DNA of 64,000 bases from Deinococcus puniceus (GCF_001644565.1 NZ_CP011387.1:1162501-1226500); one strand, 5' to 3'. Numbered from the stretch's first letter, positions 20,636 through 29,952 are shown. Numbers and translations are program-made. Notes: generated from the sequence alone by a model not told the origin.

Positions 20636-21710
20636 TTGCTTTACTCCCTGCGGGACGGGCTGTACCCCACGTCACCCGGTTTCTGATAAACACCTCGGAA
20701 CTGATCAGGCACAGCAAAATGACGCCGCTGAACACGTCCACCACGCGGAAAGGCATATTCAGGTCAATCTTGAGCAGGTCGCCGCCTGCCAGAATGATCG
20801 CCATCACGGGGGCCGTGATCAGGCACAGCGCCGGGTTGCCGCGAGCCAGCCACGCCACGATCACGGCAGTAAAGCCGTAGCCGAGGCTGATCTGTCCGGC
20901 TTCCAGCAGGCGGTGATGGATGCCCGCCACTTCGCCCGCGCCTGCCAAGCCTGCCATGCCGCCCGTGATCAGGGCCACCGTCGTTGCCACCCGGCCCGCG
21001 CTGAGGCCCGCGTACCGCGCCGCGCCGGGATTCTCGCCCACCACGCGCAGGGCGTAGCCGAACGTAGAGCGGCTGAGTACCCATTGCAGCGTCAGTGCGC
21101 CCGCCACCCCCAGCACCAGCGTGGGCCAATGCACCTGCGTGCCGGGAATCACGTCCAGAAAGCCGTTTTCGGGAAACAGGTCGGTGTAGATGTACCCGCG
21201 CACCTCTTTGCCCTTCCACGGCCCCGCGATCAGGTACGTCACCACCGCCACGGCGATGTAATTCAGCATTAGGGTGCTGAGAATCTCGTTGACGTTCAGG
21301 CGGCGCAGCCACGCGGCGATTCCGGCCCACAGCCCGCCGCCCACCGCGCCCATGATGAACATGGCAGGCAGCAGCAGCACGCCGGGCAGGGGTAAAAACA
21401 GCGCCGTACCTGCGGCGAACACGGCCCCCAACAGCACTTGCCCTTCCGCCCCGATGTTGAAGAATTGCGCCCGGAACGCCAACGCCAGCCCGGAGCCGAT
21501 AAGAAGCAGGGGAATGGTGCGCCGGGCGACTTCGGCCAGTCCGGTGGAATCGCCCAGCGTACCGCGCAGCATGGTGCCGTAGACCGTGCCGGGGCTGACG
21601 CCGTAGAAAACGAAAATCAGGGCGCACAACAGCAGCGCCACGACAACGGCGGCCAACGTGACCCACGCGGCGCGGGCGGCAGATGGGGCGGACAGAGCCG
21701 TGAACCTCAT
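20628..21710 (-). CDS. Nucleoside ABC transporter permease 1 (NupP/YufP-like)
   Basis: 360 residues with about 10 membrane helices. FFNIGAEGQVLLGA and GENPGAARYAGLSAG are the conserved segments of this permease family. The start overlaps the ATPase stop by 4 bases (ATGA) and the end overlaps permease 2 by 8 bases, showing tight translational coupling. Together with permease 2 it forms the heterodimeric channel. Confidence 0.88.
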   Translation of the reverse strand: MRFTALSAPSAARAAWVTLAAVVVALLLCALIFVFYGVSPGTVYGTMLRGTLGDSTGLAEVARRTIPLLLIGSGLALAFRAQFFNIGAEGQVLLGAVFAAGTALFLPLPGVLLLPAMFIMGAVGGGLWAGIAAWLRRLNVNEILSTLMLNYIAVAVVTYLIAGPWKGKEVRGYIYTDLFPENGFLDVIPGTQVHWPTLVLGVAGALTLQWVLSRSTFGYALRVVGENPGAARYAGLSAGRVATTVALITGGMAGLAGAGEVAGIHHRLLEAGQISLGYGFTAVIVAWLARGNPALCLITAPVMAIILAGGDLLKIDLNMPFRVVDVFSGVILLCLISSEVFIRNRVTWGTARPAGSKANG

Positions 21711-23299
21711 GCAATAACCCCCTGATCTGCGCCGGGGATCACCGTCGGATGCGCCCCGCCCATCATCATGCCCAACGATTCCCGCGTGACTTCGGCCACC
21801 GGGAACGGCCCGCGCAATTCGCCGCCCACCATCACGCCGATTCGGTCAGACAAGCTCAGCAACTCGTCCAAATCCTCGCTGACCAGCAGCACGCCCGCGC
21901 CGCCCTCGGTGCGTTCCAGCAGCACCCGGTGAACCTGATCGGTGGCCCCGATGTCTAGCCCATAGGTGGGGTGTACAGCCAAAATCAGCTTGGGCGAACC
22001 GTTCAGCTCCCGTGCCAAAATCAACTTTTGAATGTTGCCGCCACTGAGCAGGCGGCTGGGGGTATGAATACCGGGAGTCGCCACTGAATAGGCTTCCACG
22101 TCTTGCCGCGCACGGGCGTCGGTAGCGGCGAGGTCGCGGGCCAGCCCCCTTGCCAGCGGCGCACGCGCATAGTCGCGCAGGGCCAGATTTTCGGCCACCG
22201 TCATGGTGGGCACGGTGCCGGAATGAATCCGGTCTTCGGGAATGTGGGCCACGCCGCCGCGAAAGCGTTCGTCGGCATTTCCGGTCAGGGGTTGCCCCGC
22301 CAGCGTCACCTCTCCCGCCGAAGCGTGCAGTCCGGCCAGCACTTCCACCAGTTCGCTCTGGCCGTTGCCCGCGATTCCGGCCACGCCCAAGACCTCGCCC
22401 TGACGCAGATCAAAAGTCAAGCCGCGCAGGGCAGGCAGACCGCGTGCGCCCAGTGCGGTCAGGTTCCGCACCGTCAAGAGCGGCGTTTCTGGCCTCGCAG
22501 CGCCTGTATCTAACCTCAGTGTGCGTTTGCGGGTAAAGTCCACGCTGCGGCCCACCATCATCTCGGCCAAATCCTCGCGGGTCGCGCCTGCCGTGTCGCG
22601 CCCGCCCACCACTTTGCCGCGCCGCAAGACGGTCACGCGGTCAGCCACCGCCAGCACCTCATCCAGCTTATGAGAGATGAAAATCAGGCTGCGCCCATCG
22701 GCTTTCAGCTCGCGCATCACGCGAAACAGGGCGTCGGCTTCCTGTGGGGTCAGCACGCTAGTCGGCTCATCCAGAATCAGGACTTGCGCCCCCCGCATCA
22801 GCGCCCGCACGATTTCCACCCGCTGTTTTTCTCCGGGCGACAGGTCGGACACGCGGGCCTGCGGATTCACTTCTAGGCCGTATTTGCTCGACAGTTCGCG
22901 CACCCGCCCCGCCACCCCACGCGCCGGGAACAAGCCGCTGCCCCCGCCGAGCGCAAGGTTTTCGGCCACAGTATGCCGCGCCACCAACAAGGGATGCTGC
23001 GGCACCAGCCCAATGCCTAATTTGAGCGCCTGCGCCGGACTGGTCACGCGCACGGGCTGGCCGCGCAACTCCACCGTGCCCTCATCGGGCTGATAGAGGC
23101 CGTACAGGATAGAAATCAGCGTGCTTTTGCCCGCGCCGTTTTCGCCCAGCAGGGCCAAGACTTCGCCCGCGTCTACGGTCAGGTCTACCGAATCGTTAGC
23201 CACCACGCCGGGAAACCGCTTGGTAATGCCGCGCAGCCGCAGCGCAGGCGGGACAGAATTGGCTTGTTGGGGTTGGGTCACGCTCTGAGTCACAGTCAC
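21707..23299 (-). CDS. Nucleoside ABC transporter ATPase (NupO/YufO-like, two fused ABC domains)
   Basis: 530 residues. The first ABC domain has Walker A GENGAGKST, signature LSPGEKQRVEI and Walker B VLILDEPTSVL. The second has a degenerate Walker A GIAGNGQSE and signature LSGGNIQKLIL, the pattern of RbsA/YufO fused ATPases. It powers the importer formed with the two downstream permeases; the likely binding protein is encoded at 9741-10925. GTG 23299 is the first of several close in-frame GTGs, so the exact start is uncertain. The 280 bases upstream hold no gene. Confidence 0.9.
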   Translation of the reverse strand: MTVTQSVTQPQQANSVPPALRLRGITKRFPGVVANDSVDLTVDAGEVLALLGENGAGKSTLISILYGLYQPDEGTVELRGQPVRVTSPAQALKLGIGLVPQHPLLVARHTVAENLALGGGSGLFPARGVAGRVRELSSKYGLEVNPQARVSDLSPGEKQRVEIVRALMRGAQVLILDEPTSVLTPQEADALFRVMRELKADGRSLIFISHKLDEVLAVADRVTVLRRGKVVGGRDTAGATREDLAEMMVGRSVDFTRKRTLRLDTGAARPETPLLTVRNLTALGARGLPALRGLTFDLRQGEVLGVAGIAGNGQSELVEVLAGLHASAGEVTLAGQPLTGNADERFRGGVAHIPEDRIHSGTVPTMTVAENLALRDYARAPLARGLARDLAATDARARQDVEAYSVATPGIHTPSRLLSGGNIQKLILARELNGSPKLILAVHPTYGLDIGATDQVHRVLLERTEGGAGVLLVSEDLDELLSLSDRIGVMVGGELRGPFPVAEVTRESLGMMMGGAHPTVIPGADQGVIA

Positions 23300-23579
23300 C
23301 GTCCAGAAAGAAGGGGAGAGGGCGTGAGTGGAGGGTGTAGCGGCAAGAATTTCAGACTGCTTTGAGTGTGATGGAACAGCACAGCCAGAGCCTATCCCGA
23401 CTCGTTTGGATTCTGCGCGGGCAGAGTCAGACCTGTGGCATCAAGACGGGCCAGCCCAACCCAAAAATTGTGACTTGTCTTTCATAGTAGTACGGCGTCT
23501 AAGTAAATGCAATCCGACTTGGAGCGCCAGCAAAAGAGGCGGAAGCTTTAGCCCCCGCCGTCCCTAGCATCTGGATTCC

Positions 23580-24707
23580 TTACGCCACAGGCGCAACCTC
23601 GTCGCTGTGAATCACGCGCAGTTCTTCGGCCTTGCCCTTCAGCAGCGGCATCACCAGTTCCCCGAAACGCCGGGATTCCTCCAGGTGCGGGTACCCGCTG
23701 AAAATGAACGAGCTGAAGCCCATCTCCTCATATCGGCGGATTTTGGCGGCCACTTGTTCGGGGCTGCCGATCAGGGCTACGCCGACGCCGCTGCGGGCCA
23801 TGCCCACGCCCGCCCACAGGCCCGGTTCCACCATTAAATCCTCGCCCACGCCCGACAGCATCTCTATTTGGCGCTGCTGGCCTACGCCGTCCACATGGGC
23901 ATAACTCGCCACAAACGCCGCCCGCACCGCTGGATCAACCCGGCTGATCAGGCGTTCGGCGGCGGCGCGGGCCTTGGCTTCGGTTTCGCGCACGATCACG
24001 TGGGTTCGCAGGCCGTAGCGCAGCTTGCGTCCAGTTTGGGCTTCCAGCGCCCGCATCTGCGCCATACGCTCGGCCAACATGTCTTCGCGCTCGCCCCACA
24101 TCAGGTACACGTCGGCCAGATCGGCGGCAATTTGCTGAGCCACCGGGGAAGCGCCGCCAAAATACAGCGGAATGGGCTGCACGGGGGCGGGGTCTAACAC
24201 GGCTTTCTCGAAGGAATACAGATCGGACTTGAAGGATTGCGGCGGCGGCTGCGTCCAGAGTTGGCGCAAAATGGTCATAAATTCGCGGGTGCGCTCGTAG
24301 CGGCGGGAGTGATCTTCATTGTCACCGTACATGGCATTCTCGGCGGGACTGCTTCCGGTCACGATGTTCAGGCGCACCCGCCCCGGAAACAGGTTTTGCA
24401 GGGTCGCCAGCATCTTGGCATACATGGCCGGATGGAACATACCGGGCCGCACCGCGATCAGCAGGGCCGGATCGGTGGCGGCAGTGCGGGCCAACGCTGC
24501 CACTGCCGCCGTGTAGTTTTCATGCTCGGAGTGGTAGTTGGTGGCGGTCAGCAGGGCGTCGAATCCGGCCTCGCCCGCCGTTTCGATCAGGCTGGAAATG
24601 TAGGGCAGCGTGGGCTTACGCGGCGGCCTTTCGCGGGTGCCGATGTACTCGCCGTCGCGGGAGAGTTGCAAGAACCACAGGAATTCGGACTGGGAAGGTT
24701 GGGTCAT
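23580..24707 (-). CDS. ssuD: FMNH2-dependent alkanesulfonate monooxygenase family protein
   Basis: 375 residues, LLM flavin monooxygenase fold. LNIVTGSSPAENAMYGD, HSRRYERTREF, HVIVRETEAKARAAAERLI and FSGYPHLEES match SsuD closely along the length. SsuD releases sulfite from alkanesulfonates with reduced FMN. No sulfonate transporter or flavin reductase lies next to it, so the exact substrate is open. AGAGG stands before the ATG. A family 3 palindrome separates it from the sugar ABC genes. Confidence 0.8.
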   Translation of the reverse strand: MTQPSQSEFLWFLQLSRDGEYIGTRERPPRKPTLPYISSLIETAGEAGFDALLTATNYHSEHENYTAAVAALARTAATDPALLIAVRPGMFHPAMYAKMLATLQNLFPGRVRLNIVTGSSPAENAMYGDNEDHSRRYERTREFMTILRQLWTQPPPQSFKSDLYSFEKAVLDPAPVQPIPLYFGGASPVAQQIAADLADVYLMWGEREDMLAERMAQMRALEAQTGRKLRYGLRTHVIVRETEAKARAAAERLISRVDPAVRAAFVASYAHVDGVGQQRQIEMLSGVGEDLMVEPGLWAGVGMARSGVGVALIGSPEQVAAKIRRYEEMGFSSFIFSGYPHLEESRRFGELVMPLLKGKAEELRVIHSDEVAPVA

Positions 24708-24748
24708 GGGAACCTCTGTTGGTGGTGAGTGGGCGGCGGGGATTGTTG

Positions 24749-24852
24749 GTGAACCCCCAGTCTGCTTCGCAGCCAGCCCCCCTCAAGGGGAGCGCAACAG
24801 CTTTTGTCCTCCCCTTGAGGGGGGGCGTTGCGAAGCAACGGGGGGGTTCACA
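24749..24852. repeat. Family 3 element, full-length imperfect palindrome
   Basis: The left arm (24749-24792: GTGAACCCCC, then CCCCCTCAAGGGGAG) and the right arm (24809-24852: CTCCCCTTGAGGGGG, then GGGGGGTTCAC) are inverted copies, with a variable CTGCTTCGCAGC/GTTGCGAAGCAAC part in each. About 104 bases, able to fold into one hairpin. It lies just after the sugar ABC operon stop, so it may end that transcript. Partial copies: 17670, 26786, 46953. Confidence 0.85.
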
Positions 24853-24872
24853 CGCAAGCTCAATTTAAAGCC

Positions 24873-25718
24873 TCACGCCTTCACCCCGCCCGCCGTCAAA
24901 CCAGCCACAAAGCGTTTTTGGAACACGGCGATCAGGACAACGATGGGCACGGTGGCGATGACCACAGCGGCGGCGATCAGCGGCCACGGAAAGGCGAATT
25001 CGCCCTGATACAGCGTGACGCCCACCGACACGGTTCGCATGCTCAGGCGGGTATTGAAGCTGAGGGCCAGCAAGAATTCATTCCAAGAATTGACGAAGAC
25101 CAGCAGCGCCGCCGTGACCACGCCGGGGGCCGACAGGGGCAGCACCACGCGGGTCAGTGCGCCGAAGCGGGTGGAGCCGTCCACCATCGCCGCCGATTCG
25201 AGGTCACGGGGAATGGAGCTGAAGAAGGCCACGAGTGTCAGAATGGCGACGGGCAGGCTGAGGGCCGCATACGGCAAAATCAGCGCCGGATAGGAGTTGA
25301 GCAGCGACGCGCCGCGCATCAGCCGGAACAGCGGCACCAACAGACTGACCACCGGGAACATGGAGAAGGCCACCACGACGGTCAGCAGCACACCCCGGCC
25401 CCGGATGTTCAGGCGCGAGAGGGCGTAGGCGGCGGGCGCGGCCACCACGATGGCCAGCACGGTACTCAGCAGACTGACAGTGAGGGAATTGAAGAAAAAG
25501 CGGGCGAACGGCTGCTCGGTAAACACCTGCGCGTAATTGGCAAAGTTCAGCGCACTCGGCAGGTATTGCACGGGAAATTTCTGCAATTCGCCCTCTGTCT
25601 TGATGGAGGTCAGCACCATCCAGATAAAGGGGAAGAATCCACCGACGATCAGGGCAGCGAGGCCTAACCAGCGGCCCGCCCGTTCCAGCGGTGAGAGGCG
25701 TGGGGGTGCGTCTTCCAT
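24873..25718 (-). CDS. Carbohydrate ABC transporter permease (MalG-like)
   Basis: 281 residues with six membrane helices. The EAA loop AAMVDGSTRFGALTRVVLPLSAPG is typical of MalG-type sugar permeases and docks the ATPase. It begins one base after the stop of the MalF-like gene, so they are one operon. No ATPase gene is adjacent; Deinococcus sugar importers often share a multi-use MsiK-type ATPase encoded elsewhere. Confidence 0.9.
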   Translation of the reverse strand: MEDAPPRLSPLERAGRWLGLAALIVGGFFPFIWMVLTSIKTEGELQKFPVQYLPSALNFANYAQVFTEQPFARFFFNSLTVSLLSTVLAIVVAAPAAYALSRLNIRGRGVLLTVVVAFSMFPVVSLLVPLFRLMRGASLLNSYPALILPYAALSLPVAILTLVAFFSSIPRDLESAAMVDGSTRFGALTRVVLPLSAPGVVTAALLVFVNSWNEFLLALSFNTRLSMRTVSVGVTLYQGEFAFPWPLIAAAVVIATVPIVVLIAVFQKRFVAGLTAGGVKA

Positions 25719-25719
25719 G

Positions 25720-26652
25720 TCAGTCCCCCCCGCGCACGAAGCGCACGTAGACGGCAGTGACGGCCAAACTCACGGCAAACAGCGCCACGCTCAGGGTCGC
25801 CGCATAGCCGAAGTCCAGAAACTCGATAGACGTGCGGTAGATGTACACGCCCAACGTTTCCAACAAGCCCTGCGCCGGGGCCTGCTGAATGAAGGTGTAC
25901 GGAATATCGAAGACCTGCACGGCGCTGATAGACCGGAAGATGAAGGCCACTGCTAGACTGGGAGCCAGCATCGGCAAAATAATGCGGAAGAAGGACTGCA
26001 CCCGCGTCGCGCCGTCTACATCGGCGGCCTCGGTGAGTTCGCGGGGAATGCCCTGCAAGCCGCCCAGCACGATCAGGGCCACGAAAGAACTGGTTTTCCA
26101 GACAATCGTGACTACCATCGCCGCCACCGCCAGCCCCGGCGTAGACAGCCAGCGCAGCGGCTCCTGAATGATGCCCGTGCGTACCAGCAGGTCGTTGAAC
26201 ACGCCGTATTGCCCGTTGAACAGCCACGCGAATATAAGCCCCGTGATGACGGGCGGCATGGCCCACGGCAGCAGTAGGGCCACCCGCGCCAGCCCGCGCA
26301 ACCGGCTGGGTGTATGGGCCGCCAGCGCCATAGGAATGCCCACCAGAAACGAACCAACAACGGTCAGCACGCCAAAAAACAGGGTATTGCGGAGCGCCTG
26401 CCCAAAACGGGGGTCACCGAACATCTGCACGTATTGCTGAAAGCCCACGAACGGCGTGCCCAGCCCCGGCTCGGTCAGTTTGTTCACGAACAGGCTGTCG
26501 CGCAGGGTCGTAATCATGGGAAACAGCAGAATGCCGCACAGCAGCAGCGCGGCGGGAGCCAGCAACATCACGGCCAGCCAGCCCTCGGACGGTTCCCGGC
26601 GAAAGCGGTGCGGCTTGGCCGGAAGCGAGGTGGATTGAGAGGGGAGAGCCAT
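25720..26652 (-). CDS. Carbohydrate ABC transporter permease (MalF-like)
   Basis: 310 residues with six membrane helices after a basic cytosolic tail. The EAA loop reads EAADVDGATRVQSFFRIILPMLAPS. Partner of the MalG-like gene just downstream. GAGG lies 9 bases before the ATG. A 12-bp palindrome of LacI-operator type lies 27 bases upstream of the start, so this pair may have its own regulated promoter besides read-through from the binding-protein gene. Confidence 0.9.
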   Translation of the reverse strand: MALPSQSTSLPAKPHRFRREPSEGWLAVMLLAPAALLLCGILLFPMITTLRDSLFVNKLTEPGLGTPFVGFQQYVQMFGDPRFGQALRNTLFFGVLTVVGSFLVGIPMALAAHTPSRLRGLARVALLLPWAMPPVITGLIFAWLFNGQYGVFNDLLVRTGIIQEPLRWLSTPGLAVAAMVVTIVWKTSSFVALIVLGGLQGIPRELTEAADVDGATRVQSFFRIILPMLAPSLAVAFIFRSISAVQVFDIPYTFIQQAPAQGLLETLGVYIYRTSIEFLDFGYAATLSVALFAVSLAVTAVYVRFVRGGD

Positions 26653-26678
26653 ACACAGACCTCGCTTTAAGGTGGAGG

Positions 26679-26690
26679 TAAATCGATTTA
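26679..26690. promoter_or_regulatory. Perfect palindrome TAAATCGATTTA, candidate LacI-family operator
   Basis: A 12-bp perfect palindrome with the central CG typical of LacI-family sites, 27 bases before the MalF-like start. No LacI-type gene is seen in the window. Confidence 0.5.
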
Positions 26691-26706
26691 GATTGCTGAG
26701 GAGGGC

Positions 26707-26885
26707 GTCTAAGGGTCTAAGAGTCGAGGGTCTAAGGGCAAACGCGTAGGGGTAACTGTCCCCACCTCTCCTGCGGAGCTTTGCAAGTCTAAGGGGGCGG
26801 TGCGGCAGCGACGGGGGGGTGCACGCGACTTCAATTTCAACCGCCCCCAGCTGCCGCTCGTCCTAGTCCCTTAGACCCTCAGACC
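26707..26885. repeat. Family 1 facing pair enclosing a family 3 fragment
   Basis: The left array 26707-26737 is identical over 31 bases to 2111-2141. The right, opposite-strand copy is 26864-26885. Between them 26786-26824 resembles the right arm of family 3. The composite fills the gap between the binding-protein and permease genes. Confidence 0.75.
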
Positions 26886-26892
26886 AGCGCCC

Positions 26893-28137
26893 TTACTTGA
26901 GGAGTGGCTCCAAGTCCCGCTGCATGTCGGCCAGCGCCACATCTACCGTCTTGCTTCCGGCCACCGCTGCCGACACGTTGTTGCGAATAATTTCGCTGAC
27001 GCGGGGATAGTTGGCGGTAATCGGGCGGGGGCGGGCCTTGGTCACAATAGAGAACAGGCTCTTGAAGTGGGGATTGGCCGCCACGACTCCGGCATCGTTG
27101 TACAGGCTCTTGCGGATAGGCAGGTACGCGCCTTTAATCGCCATTTCCTTCTGAATGTCGCTGCTGGCCATGAATTGCAGCAGTTTGGCGCTGGCGGCCT
27201 TGTTGCGGCTGTACGCGCTCACGGCCCATTGCCAGCCGCCCGTGCAGGTGGCGGTGCTGTTTTTGCCGAAGGCAGGAATGGCCGTTACGCCCACATCGCC
27301 CTTGACTTTGGTGGGCTGGGGGCTGCTGCCCTGAAAATGCGCCCAAGCGTAGCTCCAGTTCATGCCGAACAAGACGTTTCCGGCCTGAAACTGCTGGCGG
27401 CTGTCGTCGGTTTTCATCTCGCTGGAAGCGGCGGGGGCCAGTTTGGTTTTCACGGCGTTCACCAAAAAGCCGAGGCCCTGCTTGGCGGCGGGGCTGGTCA
27501 CGTCGTTCACGTTGCCGCCGCCCGTCCACGTCAGTTGCAAAAAGTTGCAGACCGTTCCTTCAATGGGCGCGCCCTGAAAGTTGAAGCCCTGCAAGTTGCC
27601 GCCCTCGGCCTTCTGAATGCGGGCGGCGGTGGCAGCCAGTTCGTCCCAGGTTTTGGGCACTTTGGCGTTGTGCTTGGCCAGCAGATCCTTGCGGTAATAC
27701 AGGAACTGCGCGTCGGTGAAGGCGGGCATGGCGTACAACTTGCCGCCCACGCTGGCAGCGTTCACCGGGCCAGCAAGGAAGGCTTTCAGGTACACCTCTT
27801 TGTTGGGCACGTAGGCGTCCAGCGGTTCGGCCCACCCTGCGGCGGCAAACGTGGCCGTGCGAACCACATCGATCAAGAAAATATCCAGCGTGTTGTCTTT
27901 GGCCGCCAGCACAGTCGTGAGGTACTGGTTCTGCGCCTCACTCGTGGCCCCGCCCGTTTCGATCTTAATTTTAATGTTCGGATTCTGTTTCTGAAAGCGG
28001 TCAAACAGCGGTTGGAAGATTTCGGGGCGTTGCTGGCTGCCCATGAAGACATTCAGGGTGGTGGTGGCAGCGCTGGCGGCAGAGCTGAGGAGCAGGGCGG
28101 TGGTCAGAACAAGACGGGTTCGCAGAGTGGTTCGCAT
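26893..28137 (-). CDS. Sugar ABC transporter substrate-binding protein
   Basis: 414 residues. Residues 1-24 form a signal peptide ending Ser-Ala-Ala-Ser-Ala. The mature part starts TTTLNVFMGSQQRPEIFQP and has the extracellular-solute-binding family 1 layout (disaccharide binders such as MalE/ThuE). ATG 28137 is chosen since TGGAGG lies 7 bases upstream; a TTG at 28143 is less likely. It belongs with the two permeases downstream, but a 240-base gap full of repeats separates them. Confidence 0.88.
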   Translation of the reverse strand: MRTTLRTRLVLTTALLLSSAASAATTTLNVFMGSQQRPEIFQPLFDRFQKQNPNIKIKIETGGATSEAQNQYLTTVLAAKDNTLDIFLIDVVRTATFAAAGWAEPLDAYVPNKEVYLKAFLAGPVNAASVGGKLYAMPAFTDAQFLYYRKDLLAKHNAKVPKTWDELAATAARIQKAEGGNLQGFNFQGAPIEGTVCNFLQLTWTGGGNVNDVTSPAAKQGLGFLVNAVKTKLAPAASSEMKTDDSRQQFQAGNVLFGMNWSYAWAHFQGSSPQPTKVKGDVGVTAIPAFGKNSTATCTGGWQWAVSAYSRNKAASAKLLQFMASSDIQKEMAIKGAYLPIRKSLYNDAGVVAANPHFKSLFSIVTKARPRPITANYPRVSEIIRNNVSAAVAGSKTVDVALADMQRDLEPLLK

Positions 28138-28380
28138 AGTCAAGCCTCCAAAACGGGTCAGGGTTGACCCCAGAACAGATGACCAATCCTATCAACAGTT
28201 CATAGGCTGGGTCAGATGATGCCGCCCACCCCACTGCCTTCTCCCTGCTCCGGCCAAAGTGATTGGCATAAAGACGCACTGGCACACGGCCAACGGTTCG
28301 GACGCCACTTCACGGGTCAGGCGGGATTGTGCAAGTCAGGTTAAGGAATCTATATCACACAACGCCCTGACCGCTCTTTT

Positions 28381-28396
28381 ATGACTAGTATGTCAT
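28381..28396. promoter_or_regulatory. Imperfect palindrome ATGAC-N6-GTCAT
   Basis: A possible operator in the 277-base gap between tsaB (ends 28415) and the binding-protein gene. No clear promoter boxes were found in this gap. Confidence 0.3.
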
Positions 28397-28414
28397 TTAA
28401 ACTAGAGCTGCTGA

Positions 28415-29005
28415 TCAGAGGTAAGCCAACGCCCAGTCTGCTTGCCCGTGCGCCAGTCCGGCCCGCAGCAGGGCTTCTCCACTCGGTGCGCCGTCATGGA
28501 AGTAAGGGAGGCCCGCTGCCCGAGTCTGGAAGTCTTCCATGCTCTGCTTTTCGGGCGCGTGAAGGACTTCGGCCACTATGCCCGCCTCTACCCGGTACAC
28601 CGCGCCGTACACGTTGCCGCGCCGGGCATCCAGCGACACGGCCACCGATTCCGACAGTCGCACGCCGTCTGGCCCGCGCACCAGCCCCTCCAGCGTGGGC
28701 ACGCCCACCACCTCCGCGCCCCACACCCGCGCCAGCCCCAGCGCGTAGCTTGCGCCCACCCGCACGCCCGTATAGGACCCCGGCCCCGTGCCAATGACAA
28801 TTCGCTCTGCCCGCAGCGGCAAGCCCGCTTCTTCAAACAGCTCGGCCACTGCGCCCGCCACCCGCTCGGCATGGGCGCGGCCCACCTCGGCAGACCAGAC
28901 CCGCATGCCACCCGGCCACGCCAGCGCCAAGGTCAGGAATGGAGTGGCAGTATCAAGGGCCAGCGTTACGGGGGCGGCGTCGATAGGAGCAGGGGAGAAG
29001 GTCAC
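28415..29005 (-). CDS. tsaB: tRNA threonylcarbamoyladenosine biosynthesis protein TsaB
   Basis: 196 residues, ASKHA fold. LALDTATPFLTLAL is the first phosphate motif; VIGTGPGSYTGVRVG is the hallmark TsaB segment. With TsaC, TsaD and TsaE it makes the t6A base next to the anticodon. GTG 29005 follows a TACAAT box by 6 bases. It stands alone after the cytochrome c maturation genes. Confidence 0.92.
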   Translation of the reverse strand: MTFSPAPIDAAPVTLALDTATPFLTLALAWPGGMRVWSAEVGRAHAERVAGAVAELFEEAGLPLRAERIVIGTGPGSYTGVRVGASYALGLARVWGAEVVGVPTLEGLVRGPDGVRLSESVAVSLDARRGNVYGAVYRVEAGIVAEVLHAPEKQSMEDFQTRAAGLPYFHDGAPSGEALLRAGLAHGQADWALAYL

Positions 29006-29011
29006 GGGAGA

Positions 29012-29017
29012 ATTGTA
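29012..29017 (-). promoter_or_regulatory. -10 box TACAAT, leaderless promoter of tsaB
   Basis: TACAAT on the minus strand, 6 bases before GTG 29005. Confidence 0.7.
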
Positions 29018-29055
29018 GGGCGCTGGGAGAGAGAGTTCGGGATCGTGGGTCGATT

Positions 29056-29086
29056 GTCCAAGGGTCTAAAGGTCTAGGGTCTAAGG
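29056..29086. repeat. Family 1 repeat, single array
   Basis: GTCCAAGGGTCTAAAGG and continuing GTCTAGGGTCTAAGG, upstream of tsaB; no facing partner seen nearby. Confidence 0.7.
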
Positions 29087-29172
29087 AAGGGCAATCGCTT
29101 TGCTCAGTTCCCCTTATGCGGCTGCGGTTGTTTGTGCTTTTCGCACTGACCACTCCCCGGCCCAGAGCGCTC

Positions 29173-29952
29173 CTATCCCTCCACCGCGTAAGGAAACAGC
29201 AGCGTCGCCAGAATCACCGTGCCCACATCGAACGCCGCCAAGAAGCCCACCCACGCCGTCACTTCCGGCGTCCAGCCCGTTTGCAGCAGCAGGGTGGTGG
29301 CCTTCACGCTAGAGATGACCACAGGCACCAAGATGGGAAAGGCCAGCGCAGGCAGTAGGGCCTCACGCGCCCGCAGGCTGACCGTGATGCTGCCGTAGAA
29401 CGTGGTTCCGGCAGCAAAGCCCAGTACGCCCAGCACGGTCAGGAGCGCCAGCTCGGGCCAAGGCACAGCACGGCCCGCGCCCGCCGCGCCAAACAGGATC
29501 AGACCCATCGGAACGGCCAGCGCCGCCACCAGCAGAAGCGGCCCCAACACGCCCAGCAACTTGCCCAGATACAGCGCCCCGTGCGCCCCCGGGTAGAGGG
29601 TGAGTTGCTCCAGCGCCCCGGCCTCCTGCTCCTGTGCAAAGGCCCGCTGAGCGCCCACGGCGGCGGCCAAAGCGAGAGCCGTCCAGACCGCGCCCGACGC
29701 CAATTCCGCCGCCCCATCGTCGGAACGGGTCACGCCTCCGGTGAGGGCCAGCCCCAGCACCAGCAGCACCAGTCCGGCAAAAAACCCTGTCGCCAGCAGC
29801 GCGTCACGGGTACGGCCTGCCACGCGCAGGTCTTTGGCGGCCACCGTGAGTACTGTCTGGAAGGCGGAGCGTGGGGTCTGAATGGTGGTGGGTGCATCGT
29901 GGATCGTGGTGATGCCCTCGTGTTGCCGGTCTTGCGCCTTACTGCCCGCCAT
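29173..29952 (-). CDS. ccmB: Haem exporter protein B (ABC-2 type permease)
   Basis: 259 residues with six membrane helices and the CcmB core AFAQEQEAGALEQLTLYPG. Acts with CcmA in cytochrome c maturation at the cytoplasmic membrane. Start ATG 29952 overlaps the end of ccmA by 14 bases. Residues 15-30 (Thr-Ile-His-Asp and onward) are read from a family 2 repeat at 29894-29914, so the first 30 residues are probably an acquired tail; the conserved part starts near Val-Leu-Thr-Val-Ala-Ala-Lys-Asp-Leu. Confidence 0.9.
   Translation of the reverse strand: MAGSKAQDRQHEGITTIHDAPTTIQTPRSAFQTVLTVAAKDLRVAGRTRDALLATGFFAGLVLLVLGLALTGGVTRSDDGAAELASGAVWTALALAAAVGAQRAFAQEQEAGALEQLTLYPGAHGALYLGKLLGVLGPLLLVAALAVPMGLILFGAAGAGRAVPWPELALLTVLGVLGFAAGTTFYGSITVSLRAREALLPALAFPILVPVVISSVKATTLLLQTGWTPEVTAWVGFLAAFDVGTVILATLLFPYAVEG
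29894..29914. repeat. Family 2 repeat inside the ccmB coding start
   Basis: GCATCGTGGATCGTGGTGAT lies in the N-terminal coding part of ccmB and encodes Thr-Thr-Ile-His-Asp-Ala on the minus strand. Confidence 0.75.

Noticed and set aside
23328..23567. 79-codon frame in the gap between the ATPase and ssuD-like genes
   Set aside because: No start signal and mixed composition; the gap looks like non-coding sequence with a weak hairpin at 23409-23428.
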